Shown in pieces: positions 35,572 to 45,201 of a stretch of 64,000 nt of DNA. This DNA comes from Trinickia mobilis. GTDB lineage: Bacteria > Pseudomonadota > Gammaproteobacteria > Burkholderiales > Burkholderiaceae. The stretch spans positions 186,001-250,000 of the forward strand of contig NZ_JAFLRF010000002.1 of assembly GCF_017315705.1 (NCBI RefSeq), written 5' to 3'. The notes beneath the pieces were generated by a model. The model saw nothing but the letters and a program-made list of their open reading frames with translations. It did not search any database and was not told the origin of the DNA. Position 1 is the first letter of the stretch, and each line of letters starts with the position of its first letter. The position numbers and the translations under genes were made by a program.

Positions 35572-36465
35572 TCAATCCAGAAACGCCCCCGCCCGCTTTT
35601 TCAGCTCCGCGCCGAAATCGTCGAGCCAGCCGATCGAAAGCCGCCAGCTCTGCCAATACAGGTCGACGTCGAGATGCTTGCCCGGCGCAATCTCCACCAA
35701 TTCGCCCGCCGCAAGGTGCGCGGAAATCATCGGCACCGGGCACATCCCCCAACCCATTCCCGTCATCGCCGCACGCAGGAAACCGCCAACGTGTGGAATC
35801 CAGTGCAGCGGCGGATCGACTTCCGCGCGCGTAATGCGCCGCATAAAGCGCGTCTGCAACGCATCTTTCGGATTGAACACGACGCACGGGGCGCGCCGCA
35901 GCGAGTCGCGGTTCACACCGTCCGCAAAATAGCGCGCGAAGAAAGACGGCGACGCGACAGCCAGATACCGCATCCTCCCGAGCCGCGTCGAACGGCACCC
36001 CTGCACCGGCTCGGCCTGCGTCGTGACCGCCCCTTGCACGCTGCCGTCGCGAATCCGCTGAGCGGTGTGGTCCTGATCGTCGATGACGAGGTCGAGCAGC
36101 GTTTCCCGTTCGACGCAGAACGGCGCGGCCGCATCGACGAACCAGGTGCCGACGCTGTCGTCGTTCACGGCCACCCGCAGCGTCGGCCACGATTCGGCGA
36201 GCGAACCGGGCATCGACGGCACCTGCCCGGTCAGTTCCGACTCGAGCAGCTTGACGCGTTCCGTATGGCGGCACAGCAGCGCGCCCGACGTGGTCGCGGC
36301 GCAAGGCTGTCCGCGTTTCACAAGCACGCTGCCGACGCGCTCTTCGAGCAGCTTCACGCGCTGCGAGACCGCGGACGGCGTGACGTTCAGCGCGCTCGCC
36401 GCGCGATCGAACGAACCGTAGCGGATGACGGCGGCGAGCGCGTCGAGCAAGGCATAGTCGAGCAT
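35572..36465 (-). CDS. argP: LysR-family regulator ArgP/LysG type
   Basis: 297 residues. YALLDALAAVIRYGSFDRAA and VTPSAVSQRVKLLEERVGSV form the HTH; WFVDAAAPFCVERETLLDLV and FNPKDALQTRFMRRI are ArgP/LysG-like. Divergent from a LysE/ArgO-type exporter 110 bp away, the expected pair: it senses lysine or arginine and drives export. Confidence 0.9.
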   Translation of the reverse strand: MLDYALLDALAAVIRYGSFDRAASALNVTPSAVSQRVKLLEERVGSVLVKRGQPCAATTSGALLCRHTERVKLLESELTGQVPSMPGSLAESWPTLRVAVNDDSVGTWFVDAAAPFCVERETLLDLVIDDQDHTAQRIRDGSVQGAVTTQAEPVQGCRSTRLGRMRYLAVASPSFFARYFADGVNRDSLRRAPCVVFNPKDALQTRFMRRITRAEVDPPLHWIPHVGGFLRAAMTGMGWGMCPVPMISAHLAAGELVEIAPGKHLDVDLYWQSWRLSIGWLDDFGAELKKRAGAFLD

Positions 36466-36575
36466 TAGCGTTCCTTAATCTGCATTAGCTAAATTAGCTT
36501 TTCTTACGCATGCAAAACACGCAGACTAGCTCCGTTCGCTTCTCTCGTCCACCCGTCTCGTCCGCCTGAATCGAT

Positions 36576-37229
36576 ATGAACTGGACCGCTTATTCGCACG
36601 GCGCGGCATTGTGCGCGTCGCTCATCGTCACCATCGGCGCGCAGAACGCCTTCGTGCTGCGCCAGGGCATCATGCGCTCACACGTCGGCAAGATCGTCCT
36701 GTTGTGCACGCTGTCGGATCTCGTGCTGATCGCGGCGGGTGTGGGCGGTGCGTCCGTGCTCGTCGAGCGCTATCCGGTGTTTATCCACGCAGTGCTGTAC
36801 GCGGGGCTCGCGTATCTCGCCTGGTTCGGCATCAGCGCATTGCGCCGTGCGCTGCGTCCGGGGCATGCGGTGATGGACGTCGGCGCGCAGCCGGCGAAGT
36901 CCTCCGGTGCGGCAACAGCCGCCGGCGGCACGCCGGCGGCGCTTCGCCCGTGGCCTGTCATCCTGATGACGCTCGCGTTCACGTGGCTCAATCCGCATGT
37001 GTATCTCGACGTGTTCCTGCTGATCGGCACGGCGGGCGCGCGCGAACCGGAAGGCGCGCGCATGGCGTTCGCGCTCGGCGCGATGTCGATCAGTCCGCTG
37101 TGGTTCGTGGGCCTCGGCTACGGCGCGCGTCTGCTCGCGCCCCTGTTCCGCCGTGCGAGCGCCTGGCGCGTGCTCGACGGCGCGATCGGCGGCATGGTGC
37201 TGCTGCTCGCCGCCGCGCAGTTGCGCTGA
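36576..37229 (+). CDS. LysE/ArgO-family amino-acid exporter
   Basis: 217 residues, five to six helices. LIVTIGAQNAFVLRQGIMRS is the LysE/ArgO signature and TWLNPHVYLDVFLLIG the conserved second motif. Exports basic amino acids. A 20-residue Ala/Gly-rich loop (about 108-124) joins the halves. Paired with the divergent ArgP-type gene. Confidence 0.92.
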   Translation: MNWTAYSHGAALCASLIVTIGAQNAFVLRQGIMRSHVGKIVLLCTLSDLVLIAAGVGGASVLVERYPVFIHAVLYAGLAYLAWFGISALRRALRPGHAVMDVGAQPAKSSGAATAAGGTPAALRPWPVILMTLAFTWLNPHVYLDVFLLIGTAGAREPEGARMAFALGAMSISPLWFVGLGYGARLLAPLFRRASAWRVLDGAIGGMVLLLAAAQLR

Positions 37230-37322
37230 GGTTTGCTTGCGCGGCACCAGGCCACGCAACGCCCCCTCGCATCGTTGCGCCTCGCCCCCGTAAGCTGCGT
37301 TTGCATGTCACGCGCGCATGGT

Positions 37323-37369
37323 ATATACCTGCAACGCGGCATTTGCGGCTTCGCGTCGGACAGGTATAT
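37323..37369. repeat. Inverted repeat with distant arms
   Basis: ATATACCTG (37323-37331) and CAGGTATAT (37361-37369), 9 bp each, 29 bases apart. It lies about 55 bp upstream of a small membrane protein gene and could be an operator or a looped structure. Confidence 0.4.
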
Positions 37370-37422
37370 CCAATGCCGCTTATTTGGCGGTTGTCCGAAC
37401 GACCATACGAGTAGAGGACACG

Positions 37423-37611
37423 ATGGGGTACTTGAGATTCCTCGGCTACGGCATTTTGTGCGCGATTGCCATCGCGTTGCTGATCGTCATGTGCGCGATC
37501 CTGAAGGAGAACGTCGTCACGCACGGCGCCGGCCAGCACGACCAGTCCGTAGGCGTCGTCATCCGGTCGTCCGAACCGGCCGGCGTGACCAAGGTGTCCG
37601 CGTCCCAGTAG
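37423..37611 (+). CDS. Small single-span membrane protein, 62 residues
   Basis: ATG 37423 after GAGG. One hydrophobic helix (YLRFLGYGILCAIAIALLIV) then a short polar tail. No family. The start upstream (37318) would add an unlikely extension. Confidence 0.5.
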   Translation: MGYLRFLGYGILCAIAIALLIVMCAILKENVVTHGAGQHDQSVGVVIRSSEPAGVTKVSASQ

Positions 37612-37646
37612 GGCCAATCGTTCCCACCTGACGGAAGCCGTCTCGA

Positions 37647-38024
37647 CTAAGGGCGTTGTTTGGCTTGCAGTTGTTTGCGCACCCGCGGCGGATCGTAGAT
37701 GCTCAGCAAGATCAAATGCCCTTCCCCGCTGTTGCGGATAGCGTGAACCACACCGCGCGGGACACGCACAACCGCCCCCGCGCGCACGCGATAGCACTGG
37801 TCGGCCACGTCGATATCGGCCTCGCCGTCGAGGATATAGAACGCGTGATTGTCATGGTCGATGTGCAGCGGCGAGTAGCCGCCGGGTTCGACGCGCGCGA
37901 TATCGATGTTGTATGCGTCCGTGTACTCGCTCCCAAGAATATTGAAAATGAACTCGTAGCCCTTGGACCCTTCGATCCGATGCGAAATCCAAGGGACATC
38001 GAACGTGTTCGTAACGTGTTGCAT
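37647..38024 (-). CDS. Cupin domain-containing protein
   Basis: 125 residues. Conserved cupin motif: PGGYSPLHIDHDNHAFYILD with the two His and Glu-like pattern, then GAVVRVPRGVVHAIRNSG. Likely a metal-bound binding or isomerase/dioxygenase-like protein for a small molecule. Lies 50 bp after the MFS gene in the same direction, so probably co-transcribed. Confidence 0.88.
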   Translation of the reverse strand: MQHVTNTFDVPWISHRIEGSKGYEFIFNILGSEYTDAYNIDIARVEPGGYSPLHIDHDNHAFYILDGEADIDVADQCYRVRAGAVVRVPRGVVHAIRNSGEGHLILLSIYDPPRVRKQLQAKQRP

Positions 38025-38074
38025 CTAGCGCCTCCCAAAAAATTGGCTTTGAAACCATACTCGTCAACCGCCAT

Positions 38075-39319
38075 TCAGCCCGCGCGCCGCTCCTTGACGA
38101 AAAGCATGCACAGACCGCCGAATAACGGCCCGGCCGCGAGCGTGGCGAACGCGGCAAAAAGAGAATGCGTAGCCTGAAATGTCATGCCGACCGCCGCCGG
38201 GGCCAGCGCGGAGCCGAGTTGCCAGACTGCGTTTGCGACCCCCGCCCCCGACCCGGCGAGTTGCGCTCCGGCCTGCTCCGCGACCATCGTCACGAGCAGC
38301 GGGCTATAGACGAACGCGCCGATGCCGACGAGCGGCGCAACGATGCGCAACGTCGCGGCCCCTGACAGGCCGCCGAAAATCAGCAGCATCACGCAAAAAA
38401 ACAAGAGCGAGACGATCGTCAGCAATTTGCGCCGCGCGCCGAGACGGTCCGAGAGCCAACCGATCGACGGCTTGCTCAGGAGGCCCGCCACGCCGGCGGT
38501 CGCGACGATCCAGCCGGCGTCGGTGGCGCTCATCCCGTGCCCCTTGACCATGAGCGGAATGGCCCACGCCGCGAAGCCGAGCGTGCCCCAGAATGCGCCG
38601 CAGCCGGCGATGGCGAGCAAGGCGAAATTCTTCGTCGATAGCGCTTGGAGGCCGGCCTTGAAATGGGCAGATCCGCGCGCCGGAGGCGGCACGTTCTCGC
38701 TTGCCTGCGGCCCGCGATCGCGCACCACGCAGAACACCACGAACGCAAATGCAAGCACCGTGAGCCCCAACCCGCGATAGACGGCGCGCCATCCGTATGC
38801 TTGAACCAGATAGGGCAACAGCGCATTGGACACGATCACGGCAACCGACGACGCGCTCATCAGCAATCCGATTGCGCGGCCTCGGCGCCGTTGCGCAAAC
38901 CACGTGCTGACGAGCTTGACTCCCGCGGCGTAGTCGGCGCCGGCAGTCAGCCCCATCAGCGCCTGCAATATCAAGCCGGCCGCGAACGAAGGGGTATAGC
39001 CGAAGCAGATCGTGGCGGCCGCCAAGCCGACGAGCGAAACCGATAGCGCAATGCGGCCGCCGAAGCGGTCCGTCGCGACACCGCCAATCACGTTCGACAG
39101 CACATAGCCCGAGTAAAACGCGGTCACGAACACGCCGAGCGCCGCGATCGGCAGCGCCAACGAATGGCCGAGCGGCAGCGCAACGGACGCCCAAGCGAGC
39201 CGGCAGACCGTACTCAGCAACAACGCCATCCAGACGCAGGCCAAGACGATCCAGCGTTGTCCCGTGCCCGCTGTTGCGTCCTGTGCAGGACGGACGTCGT
39301 CAACCGGTTTTACTAGCAT
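38075..39319 (-). CDS. MFS transporter
   Basis: 414 residues, 12 helices. Motif A: GGVATDRFGGRIALSVSLVG; second half: SDRLGARRKLLTIVSLLFF. Resembles oxalate/formate or organic-acid antiporters. Probably an operon with the cupin; a LysR gene lies upstream on the same strand. Confidence 0.88.
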   Translation of the reverse strand: MLVKPVDDVRPAQDATAGTGQRWIVLACVWMALLLSTVCRLAWASVALPLGHSLALPIAALGVFVTAFYSGYVLSNVIGGVATDRFGGRIALSVSLVGLAAATICFGYTPSFAAGLILQALMGLTAGADYAAGVKLVSTWFAQRRRGRAIGLLMSASSVAVIVSNALLPYLVQAYGWRAVYRGLGLTVLAFAFVVFCVVRDRGPQASENVPPPARGSAHFKAGLQALSTKNFALLAIAGCGAFWGTLGFAAWAIPLMVKGHGMSATDAGWIVATAGVAGLLSKPSIGWLSDRLGARRKLLTIVSLLFFCVMLLIFGGLSGAATLRIVAPLVGIGAFVYSPLLVTMVAEQAGAQLAGSGAGVANAVWQLGSALAPAAVGMTFQATHSLFAAFATLAAGPLFGGLCMLFVKERRAG

Positions 39320-39524
39320 GCGCGCTCCATCGTAGGCTCACGTCGACCCGGCGCGAAATTGCGGGGTCATCGATCCCTATGATCGGTTAAACCCATTCAC
39401 TGAGCGCATCGCGTTGGCGAAACACGGTGTTCCCCGCCTGGAACGCATGGGCGAAATGCAGCTTCGCGTGGCGCGCGGCGCTTTCGGTGCGCCGAGTTCA
39501 TGCGGCACCGAATCGATCGAGCGG

Positions 39525-40400
39525 CTACTTGTTGAACCGGCTTCCCAGGAAATCGATGAACGACCTGACCTTCGGCGACAGCGTGCGATGCTTTGAAAAC
39601 ACCGCATGGATGTCGCGGTCGCCGCGCGCCCACCCCGGCATCACGTGCACGAGACGCCCTTCCGCCAAGTCCTGCTTGCACAGATAATCCGGCAGCCAGC
39701 CGAGCCCGAGGCCATCGAGCAGCACGGTGCGAACCGTGCCCGTATCGTTCGCGGAGAAACGAGGGCGCACATGAATCGCCAAGACTTCGCTGCCGTTGCT
39801 CAATCGCCATTCGCTGCCGCTCGTGGCGATATCGAGCAACGCATGCTTGACAAGCGCTTCCGGCGATTCGGGTGCGCCGTATAGCTCGAGATAAGCCGGC
39901 GTCGCGAGCAGCTTCAACGAGGCCGTGCCGAGCCGCTTTGCGATCAGGCGGCTGTCCTCGAGTTCTCCGGTGTGGATCACCACGTCGACCTCGTCCATCA
40001 GCGGTTCGACTTTGCTGCTCGTAAGCGAAAGCGAAACTTCCATCTCGGGATACTGCCGCAGATAGTCGCCGATCAACGGCGCGATCATCCACTGGCCGGG
40101 CGTCACAGGCGCACTGACGCGCAGCAGGCCGCGCGGCGTGTGGCGGATCTGCCCTACCTTTTGCTCGGCATCGTCGACATCGTCGAGAATCTTGCGTGCG
40201 TGCGCCGCAAACAGCACGCCGGTCTCCGTGAGCGAGATTTTCCGGTTCGAGCGATAGATCAGCGCGACGCCGAGATGCTGTTCCAGCCTGCTGAGGCTGC
40301 GGCTCGCGGTGGACTTCGGCAAGCCCAGCGCATCCGCCGCCCCACTGACGCTCAACAATTCACTCACTTTTGCAAATACGCGAAGGTCTAGCAGTTCCAT
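39525..40400 (-). CDS. LysR-family transcriptional regulator
   Basis: 291 residues. LDLRVFAKVSELLSVSGAAD and LPKSTASRSLSRLEQHLGVA form the HTH, CrgA-like. Divergent from the flavin reductase gene 285 bp away and upstream of the MFS/cupin pair, so it could control either. Confidence 0.9.
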   Translation of the reverse strand: MELLDLRVFAKVSELLSVSGAADALGLPKSTASRSLSRLEQHLGVALIYRSNRKISLTETGVLFAAHARKILDDVDDAEQKVGQIRHTPRGLLRVSAPVTPGQWMIAPLIGDYLRQYPEMEVSLSLTSSKVEPLMDEVDVVIHTGELEDSRLIAKRLGTASLKLLATPAYLELYGAPESPEALVKHALLDIATSGSEWRLSNGSEVLAIHVRPRFSANDTGTVRTVLLDGLGLGWLPDYLCKQDLAEGRLVHVMPGWARGDRDIHAVFSKHRTLSPKVRSFIDFLGSRFNK

Positions 40401-40685
40401 GGCAGCTCGGCGTGTTGTGCGCCGGCGGCGAGCCGGTGCAATGGCGGTCAGCGAATCGGAACGGTTCTTTTAGCGGCGCCAAAAAACCGGGACAAATAGG
40501 ATTAGCGCGCATCTCGCTTGCGGCCCAAAGCCGGTTCCAGAAATGGAACACGCCGTTCCGCGCACGCGCCTTGCGGCCCATTTTGGCGGCTGCGAACATA
40601 GGCTGGATCATCCGTCATATCCGCAATCGAACCGCAACGTCCGGCGACACGGCCCGGCACACCGAAGTCAGGAGAAGCCCATTCC

Positions 40686-41177
40686 ATGCTAGACCCCGAA
40701 GAATTCCGCAAAGGCCTGCGCGCTTTTACGACAGGCGTCACCGTCATTTCGATGCCCAACGACGCCGGCGGCATGCACGCCATGACGGCAAGTTCGTTTG
40801 CGGCCGTCTCGATCGATCCGCAGCTCGTCGCGGTCAGCGTAGCGAAAACCGCCAGATCGCACGCGATCCTGAGCACCGACCAGCTCTACGCCATCAATAT
40901 CCTCGGCGAAAACCAGGCCTTCCACGGTCACTACTTTGCGAACCGCATTCCGGAAAAGTGGAACCCGCCCTACGAATGGCACGAAGGCGCGCCCGTGCTC
41001 ACCGGCACCATGGGCTGGTTCGTCTGCCGGCGCTGGGCGGCTTATGAGGGCGGCGACCACACGATTCTCGTCGGCGAAGCGCTCGAGATTCATCGCACCG
41101 ACAACCGGCCGCTCGTGTGCAGCCGCGGCCATTTCTATTCGCTTGGCGCGGCGGTCGAATCCGTGCGTCCGGAGTAA
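40686..41177 (+). CDS. Flavin reductase family protein
   Basis: 163 residues. FRKGLRAFTTGVTVISMPND, MTASSFAAVSIDPQLVAVSV and INILGENQAFHGHYFA are the flavin-reductase-like split-barrel motifs. It would supply reduced FMN or FAD to a partner oxygenase. Followed by two CDGSH iron-sulfur proteins. Confidence 0.92.
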   Translation: MLDPEEFRKGLRAFTTGVTVISMPNDAGGMHAMTASSFAAVSIDPQLVAVSVAKTARSHAILSTDQLYAINILGENQAFHGHYFANRIPEKWNPPYEWHEGAPVLTGTMGWFVCRRWAAYEGGDHTILVGEALEIHRTDNRPLVCSRGHFYSLGAAVESVRPE

Positions 41178-41213
41178 CGACGTTTCTCTCTCTTGCATCA
41201 AGGAATACCGATC

Positions 41214-41432
41214 GTGGCAAGCACTATCACAATCATGGATGACGGACCGATCGAAGTGTCGGGGGAATTCGAAATGGTCGACGACAACGGTGTCGCATTT
41301 CGGCGCAGAAAACGATGCCTGCTGTGCCGGTGCGGCCTGACGAAGCGCGCGCCGTTCTGCGATGCGTCGCATGAAGAGGCGGCGTTTTCGAGTTGTCCGC
41401 GAGCGCCGCAAAGCGCTTCCCAGTCCCGCTAG
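41214..41432 (+). CDS. CDGSH-type iron-sulfur protein (first of a tandem pair)
   Basis: 72 residues. GTG at 41214 aligns with the next gene's ATG and has AAGGA upstream. Cluster motif CRCGLTKRAPFCDASH (CxC-x2-T-x3-P-x-CD-x2-H), a 3Cys-1His [2Fe-2S] site. Shares about half its residues by eye with the next gene. Confidence 0.85.
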   Translation: MASTITIMDDGPIEVSGEFEMVDDNGVAFRRRKRCLLCRCGLTKRAPFCDASHEEAAFSSCPRAPQSASQSR

Positions 41433-41456
41433 CCCCTCCTTGGAAAGCTTCGCATC

Positions 41457-41678
41457 ATGTCTGCACTCAAGATCACTGTGATGAATTCCGGCCCGCTTCA
41501 TCTGACGGGCGACTTCGAAATCGTGGACGCCGCAGGTCACGCGTTTCCGAATCAAGGCATTTTCAGCCTGTGCCGCTGCGGCAAGTCGGCCCGCAAGCCG
41601 TATTGCGACGGCACGCATCGCGCGGAGAGATGGGAGAACGAGGCGCACTCGGACGACGTGCGAATCCCCAACGCGTGA
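41457..41678 (+). CDS. CDGSH-type iron-sulfur protein (second of the pair)
   Basis: 73 residues. CRCGKSARKPYCDGTH is the mitoNEET-like motif; the start MSALKITVMNSGPLHLTGDF aligns with the first. Gene duplication within a flavin-reductase operon. Probably a small electron carrier or redox sensor. Confidence 0.88.
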   Translation: MSALKITVMNSGPLHLTGDFEIVDAAGHAFPNQGIFSLCRCGKSARKPYCDGTHRAERWENEAHSDDVRIPNA

Positions 41679-41789
41679 AACCGAAGCCGCGGCCCTGGCG
41701 CATCGACGCTCAGAGCCACGGCTTCGCTATCGTATCGAGGTCTGTCTTCGTATCGTCAGCGGCTGCGCGTGGTCACGCGCAGCCGGCTA

Positions 41790-43007
41790 TCAAAGCCGCG
41801 ATAGCGCAACACTGGCGTCAGCCAGGCTTTCTGCCGATACCGCGCGCCGGCTTTCGATCAGGCGGCGCGCAAATCGCAGGTCTCGCGCCGCATCGACGCC
41901 GATGGCCGCCTTGACGCAATGCCCCTCGAGATAAAAGCGAATGAAGCTGCTGCTTTCCGGCTGCCGGCGTTCGATCAGCGTGTGCGAAGCGTGAGGAAAT
42001 CCGTAGATCTGAAGATTGACGCCGTGCTGATCCGACCAGAACCACGGCAACGGCTGATACCGCACCGCCTGCCCGAGCGCCGACTTCGCCGCACAGATGC
42101 CCTGCTCCTGCGCGTTTTGCCAAGACTCCAGGCGCAGACGCCGCCCGGCCCACGCGTTGTGTGCGGCTGCGACGTCACCGGCGGCGAAGATAAACGGATC
42201 GGAGGTGCGGCACTGTTCGTCGACGATGATTCCCCCATCGCATGCGATGCCCGCTGCTCTCGCCAGCTCGTCGTTGGGAATGAGCCCCACGCCGGTCACG
42301 ACTGCATCGCAAACCCGTTCGCGCCCGTCGCGAAGCGTGACCGACAGCTTGCCGCCGGCTTGCCGGGTGAAACCCACCACCTCCGCGCCGAGCACCACGG
42401 GCACACCATGCGATGCATGAAGCTCTGCGAGGTAAGCGGAAACGTCGGGCGGGACGGTACGCTCGCACAGCCGCCGAGCGCTCTCGACGACAGCCGCATG
42501 ACCGCCCATCTTGCGGCACGTCGCGGCCACCTCCAGACCGATCCAGCCGCCGCCGATCACGACGATCGATACGCCCGGCTGCAACAGCGGGCGCAACGCC
42601 AAGGCATCGTCGAGCGTGCGCAGCCGGTGGACGCCCGGCAGGTCCGCGCCCGGCACGCTCAACTCGCGCGCGCGTCCACCCGTGCAGAAGATCAGCGCGT
42701 CGTAGCGGAGCGTCTCTCCCCCGTCCAGCGTGACGCGCTTTGCCTCGCGTTGCAGCGCTGTGATCCGGACGCTGCTCCTCCAGTCGAGCGATAGTTCGGC
42801 GAAGTCGCCAGCGCCAAACAGATGCGTGCTCTCGACCGGCTTCTCGCCGGTCAGCACCGCTTTCGAAAGCGGCGGACGCTCGTAAGGGGGATGCGCCTCG
42901 TCGCCGACAAGGACGACGCGTCCGGCAAATCCTTCCTTGCGCAACGTCCGCGCGGCCCAGCCGCCAGCCTGTCCCGCGCCGGCCACGATGATGGTTGGCT
43001 CGCTCAT
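41790..43007 (-). CDS. andAa: Anthranilate 1,2-dioxygenase, ferredoxin reductase component
   Basis: 405 residues. FAD and NAD binding: IIVAGAGQAGGWAARTLRKE and VIGGGWIGLEVAATCRK, FAD site FIFAAGDVAAA. Reductase of a three-component ring-hydroxylating dioxygenase. Size and last position match andAa in the andAcAdAbAa order I recall from B. cepacia. Confidence 0.88.
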   Translation of the reverse strand: MSEPTIIVAGAGQAGGWAARTLRKEGFAGRVVLVGDEAHPPYERPPLSKAVLTGEKPVESTHLFGAGDFAELSLDWRSSVRITALQREAKRVTLDGGETLRYDALIFCTGGRARELSVPGADLPGVHRLRTLDDALALRPLLQPGVSIVVIGGGWIGLEVAATCRKMGGHAAVVESARRLCERTVPPDVSAYLAELHASHGVPVVLGAEVVGFTRQAGGKLSVTLRDGRERVCDAVVTGVGLIPNDELARAAGIACDGGIIVDEQCRTSDPFIFAAGDVAAAHNAWAGRRLRLESWQNAQEQGICAAKSALGQAVRYQPLPWFWSDQHGVNLQIYGFPHASHTLIERRQPESSSFIRFYLEGHCVKAAIGVDAARDLRFARRLIESRRAVSAESLADASVALSRL

Positions 43008-43034
43008 GTTGTTTACCTTGGAGATGACGAACGA

Positions 43035-43367
43035 TCAGCCGGCCAGTGCGATGTGCGGCATCACCTGGACCTCCACGCGTCCCGCGGCGATACGTATCGG
43101 ATACGTCTGCACGGGCTTCTCGCAAGGCGCCTTGCGAGCCTCCCCCGTACGCAGATCGAAAAGCCCTTGGTGAAGCGGGCATTCGACGCAGCCATCCTCG
43201 ACGAATCCTTCCGATAGCGGCGCCGTTTCATGCGTGCACAGATCGTGCAGCGCAAAGAGCTCGTCCCCCATGCGGAAAATCGCAATCGATACGCCATCCG
43301 CGCTCACCGCGCTTGGTTCGTCTTCGACAAAATCGTCAAGCGCGCCGATGTCATGCCAGGTGCTCAT
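43035..43367 (-). CDS. andAb: Anthranilate 1,2-dioxygenase, Rieske ferredoxin component
   Basis: 110 residues. Rieske [2Fe-2S] ligands Cys44-His46 in LCTHETAPL and Cys63-His66 in CPLHQGLFD. Carries electrons from AndAa to the oxygenase. Confidence 0.9.
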   Translation of the reverse strand: MSTWHDIGALDDFVEDEPSAVSADGVSIAIFRMGDELFALHDLCTHETAPLSEGFVEDGCVECPLHQGLFDLRTGEARKAPCEKPVQTYPIRIAAGRVEVQVMPHIALAG

Positions 43368-43381
43368 ATGCGTTTACCTCT

Positions 43382-43858
43382 TCAGATCGGAGTGGCGAGC
43401 AAGGTCTGGACACGCGACGTGTCGTAGACCACGCGTTTTTCGCGGAACAGCCACACGCCCTCGCGTTTGACGGCGGTGTCCCGGTAGCACCCTGCCTGAT
43501 AGACGACGGAATCGCCCGCCGTGCCGGTGCTCACCACGATGTAGCTGGAGGTCAGCTTGACCTCGTCGCCGTTCATCTCGTCGATGACGAGGCCGCCTAA
43601 CGCGTGGCGATAGGTATGCGCCTCAAAGATGTTCGCGTGACGCAGCGCCACGATCCGGTCGCGCATCATCTTGCGGTTGCGGCAGTAAATGATGGGCGCA
43701 GGCAGCCCGCGGTCCGCATTCTCCTTCGAGACGATCGTGTAGCTCGCGTCTTCCGTGAAGAAGTCCGGCCATGCTTCGAGCTTTCCGCTGTCGATCGCGT
43801 GGGCGTAACGGTGTTGAAGCGCGCTCAGTTCGAGCCAGCATTGCAGATGCTTATCCAT
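43382..43858 (-). CDS. andAd: Anthranilate 1,2-dioxygenase, small subunit
   Basis: 158 residues; SnoaL-like beta subunit with HRYAHAIDSGKLEAWPDFFT and CRNRKMMRDRIVALRHANIF, GDSVVYQAGCYRDTA. No metal site of its own. It directly follows the large subunit with a 1-bp spacer and precedes the ferredoxin. Confidence 0.9.
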   Translation of the reverse strand: MDKHLQCWLELSALQHRYAHAIDSGKLEAWPDFFTEDASYTIVSKENADRGLPAPIIYCRNRKMMRDRIVALRHANIFEAHTYRHALGGLVIDEMNGDEVKLTSSYIVVSTGTAGDSVVYQAGCYRDTAVKREGVWLFREKRVVYDTSRVQTLLATPI

Positions 43859-43859
43859 G

Positions 43860-45146
43860 TCAGTAGCCCATCGCCTTCTGGTATCCGGTCCAGAATCGGC
43901 GGATCAGGTTTTCGGTGATATTGCTGTTGGTCTGTTCCGGCGCATCGAGCCCCATGCCGATATACGATGTCTTGTCGCCGTCGCGCACCGTACCGCGCTG
44001 AACGAGTTCCGTCGCCTCGGTGTCTTCCATCGAGATGTAGCCGGCAGGACCCACGAGATTCGTCTGCAGCAGGCGCAGATCGCGCAGTTCCTGCGTGTCG
44101 TCTTCGTAGCCGAAGAAATGAAAGATCAGCTCGAAATTGTTCGGACCTTTAGGCAGCAATTGGCGCGCGACCAGCGTGTTATGGATCTGCTGTATGACGA
44201 GCTGCGGGAAAATCGGCTGGATGTGATTCGTGCAGTCCTCATCGAACTCGGAGATCTGCCCGAGCACCGCAGGATCTTCGAGCGCGAAGCCTTCTTGCAT
44301 CGAGCGGATCTTCTGATCGGTGTACGCCGTCGCCGTATTCGTATCCGCAATCGGCTTGGTCACGGTAATCAGGCTGTGCAGGCCATGCGTTTCGTCGGGA
44401 ATCGAGCGAGCGCTCATGCCGACGCGGAAAATGTTGAAGGTCGTATGGAACAGATGCAGGAGACTCGCGTGATACGGGTCCTTCACGTTCTCCAGATACA
44501 GCTTCCAGTTCGATTTCGAGTATTGGCGGGTACAGCCCAGATACACGATCGGCTTGTGAAATACGCGGTCGACCCACGGCCGCATCTGTGGGCCGATGTA
44601 GTCGGAAAGCGGCGGCGTTTCATCGCTGAACGTCGCAAACACGAGACCCTTGTATTCCTCGACGCGCAGCTTCTGAAGACCATGACTTGCCGGATCGAAA
44701 GCCTTGGCCATGCCGATCAGCATCGTGCCGCCCTGCTTCTGCCCGCGCCGGAACGGCACGCCCTGCAGGTCGCCTTCGCATGAGTAGTTCCACTGGTGGT
44801 AAACGCACGTATGCGAAGCGGCATTGCCGTATTTCTCGCGGCACACGACGGCGCCGCGATGCGCGCAACGATTCACCCAGCAGGCAAAGCCGTTCGCCGT
44901 GCGGGTGACGACGACCGGCGTGTCGCCGACAAACGTGCTCTTGAAGTCGTTGACGTTCGGAATTTCGCAAGCAAGCGCAACGAAACTCCAGTGCGGGCCG
45001 CGATAGATACGCTCCTGCTCGCGATCGTAGACTTCCTGGGAACTGAAAACGCTATAGGGAACGCACGAGCCATCGGGCTGTGGAAACGCGACGCGCCGTT
45101 CCGTTGCGCGCTGCGTGAGGTCCGCGAGTTCTGGCGCTTCTGACAT
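43860..45146 (-). CDS. andAc: Anthranilate 1,2-dioxygenase, large subunit
   Basis: 428 residues from ATG 45146 after GGAGAT. Rieske: Cys94-His96 in RCAHRG and Cys114-His117 in TCVYHQWNY. Mononuclear iron: Asp223, His226, His231 in ENVKDPYHASLLHLFH. It dihydroxylates anthranilate, which loses CO2 and ammonia to give catechol. First gene of the operon; divergent AraC gene 230 bp upstream. Confidence 0.9.
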   Translation of the reverse strand: MSEAPELADLTQRATERRVAFPQPDGSCVPYSVFSSQEVYDREQERIYRGPHWSFVALACEIPNVNDFKSTFVGDTPVVVTRTANGFACWVNRCAHRGAVVCREKYGNAASHTCVYHQWNYSCEGDLQGVPFRRGQKQGGTMLIGMAKAFDPASHGLQKLRVEEYKGLVFATFSDETPPLSDYIGPQMRPWVDRVFHKPIVYLGCTRQYSKSNWKLYLENVKDPYHASLLHLFHTTFNIFRVGMSARSIPDETHGLHSLITVTKPIADTNTATAYTDQKIRSMQEGFALEDPAVLGQISEFDEDCTNHIQPIFPQLVIQQIHNTLVARQLLPKGPNNFELIFHFFGYEDDTQELRDLRLLQTNLVGPAGYISMEDTEATELVQRGTVRDGDKTSYIGMGLDAPEQTNSNITENLIRRFWTGYQKAMGY

Positions 45147-45201
45147 TGAATATCTCCATACCATGTCGTTGTAGGGCGAATCTTAAGAAGACCATTTTTC
45201 C

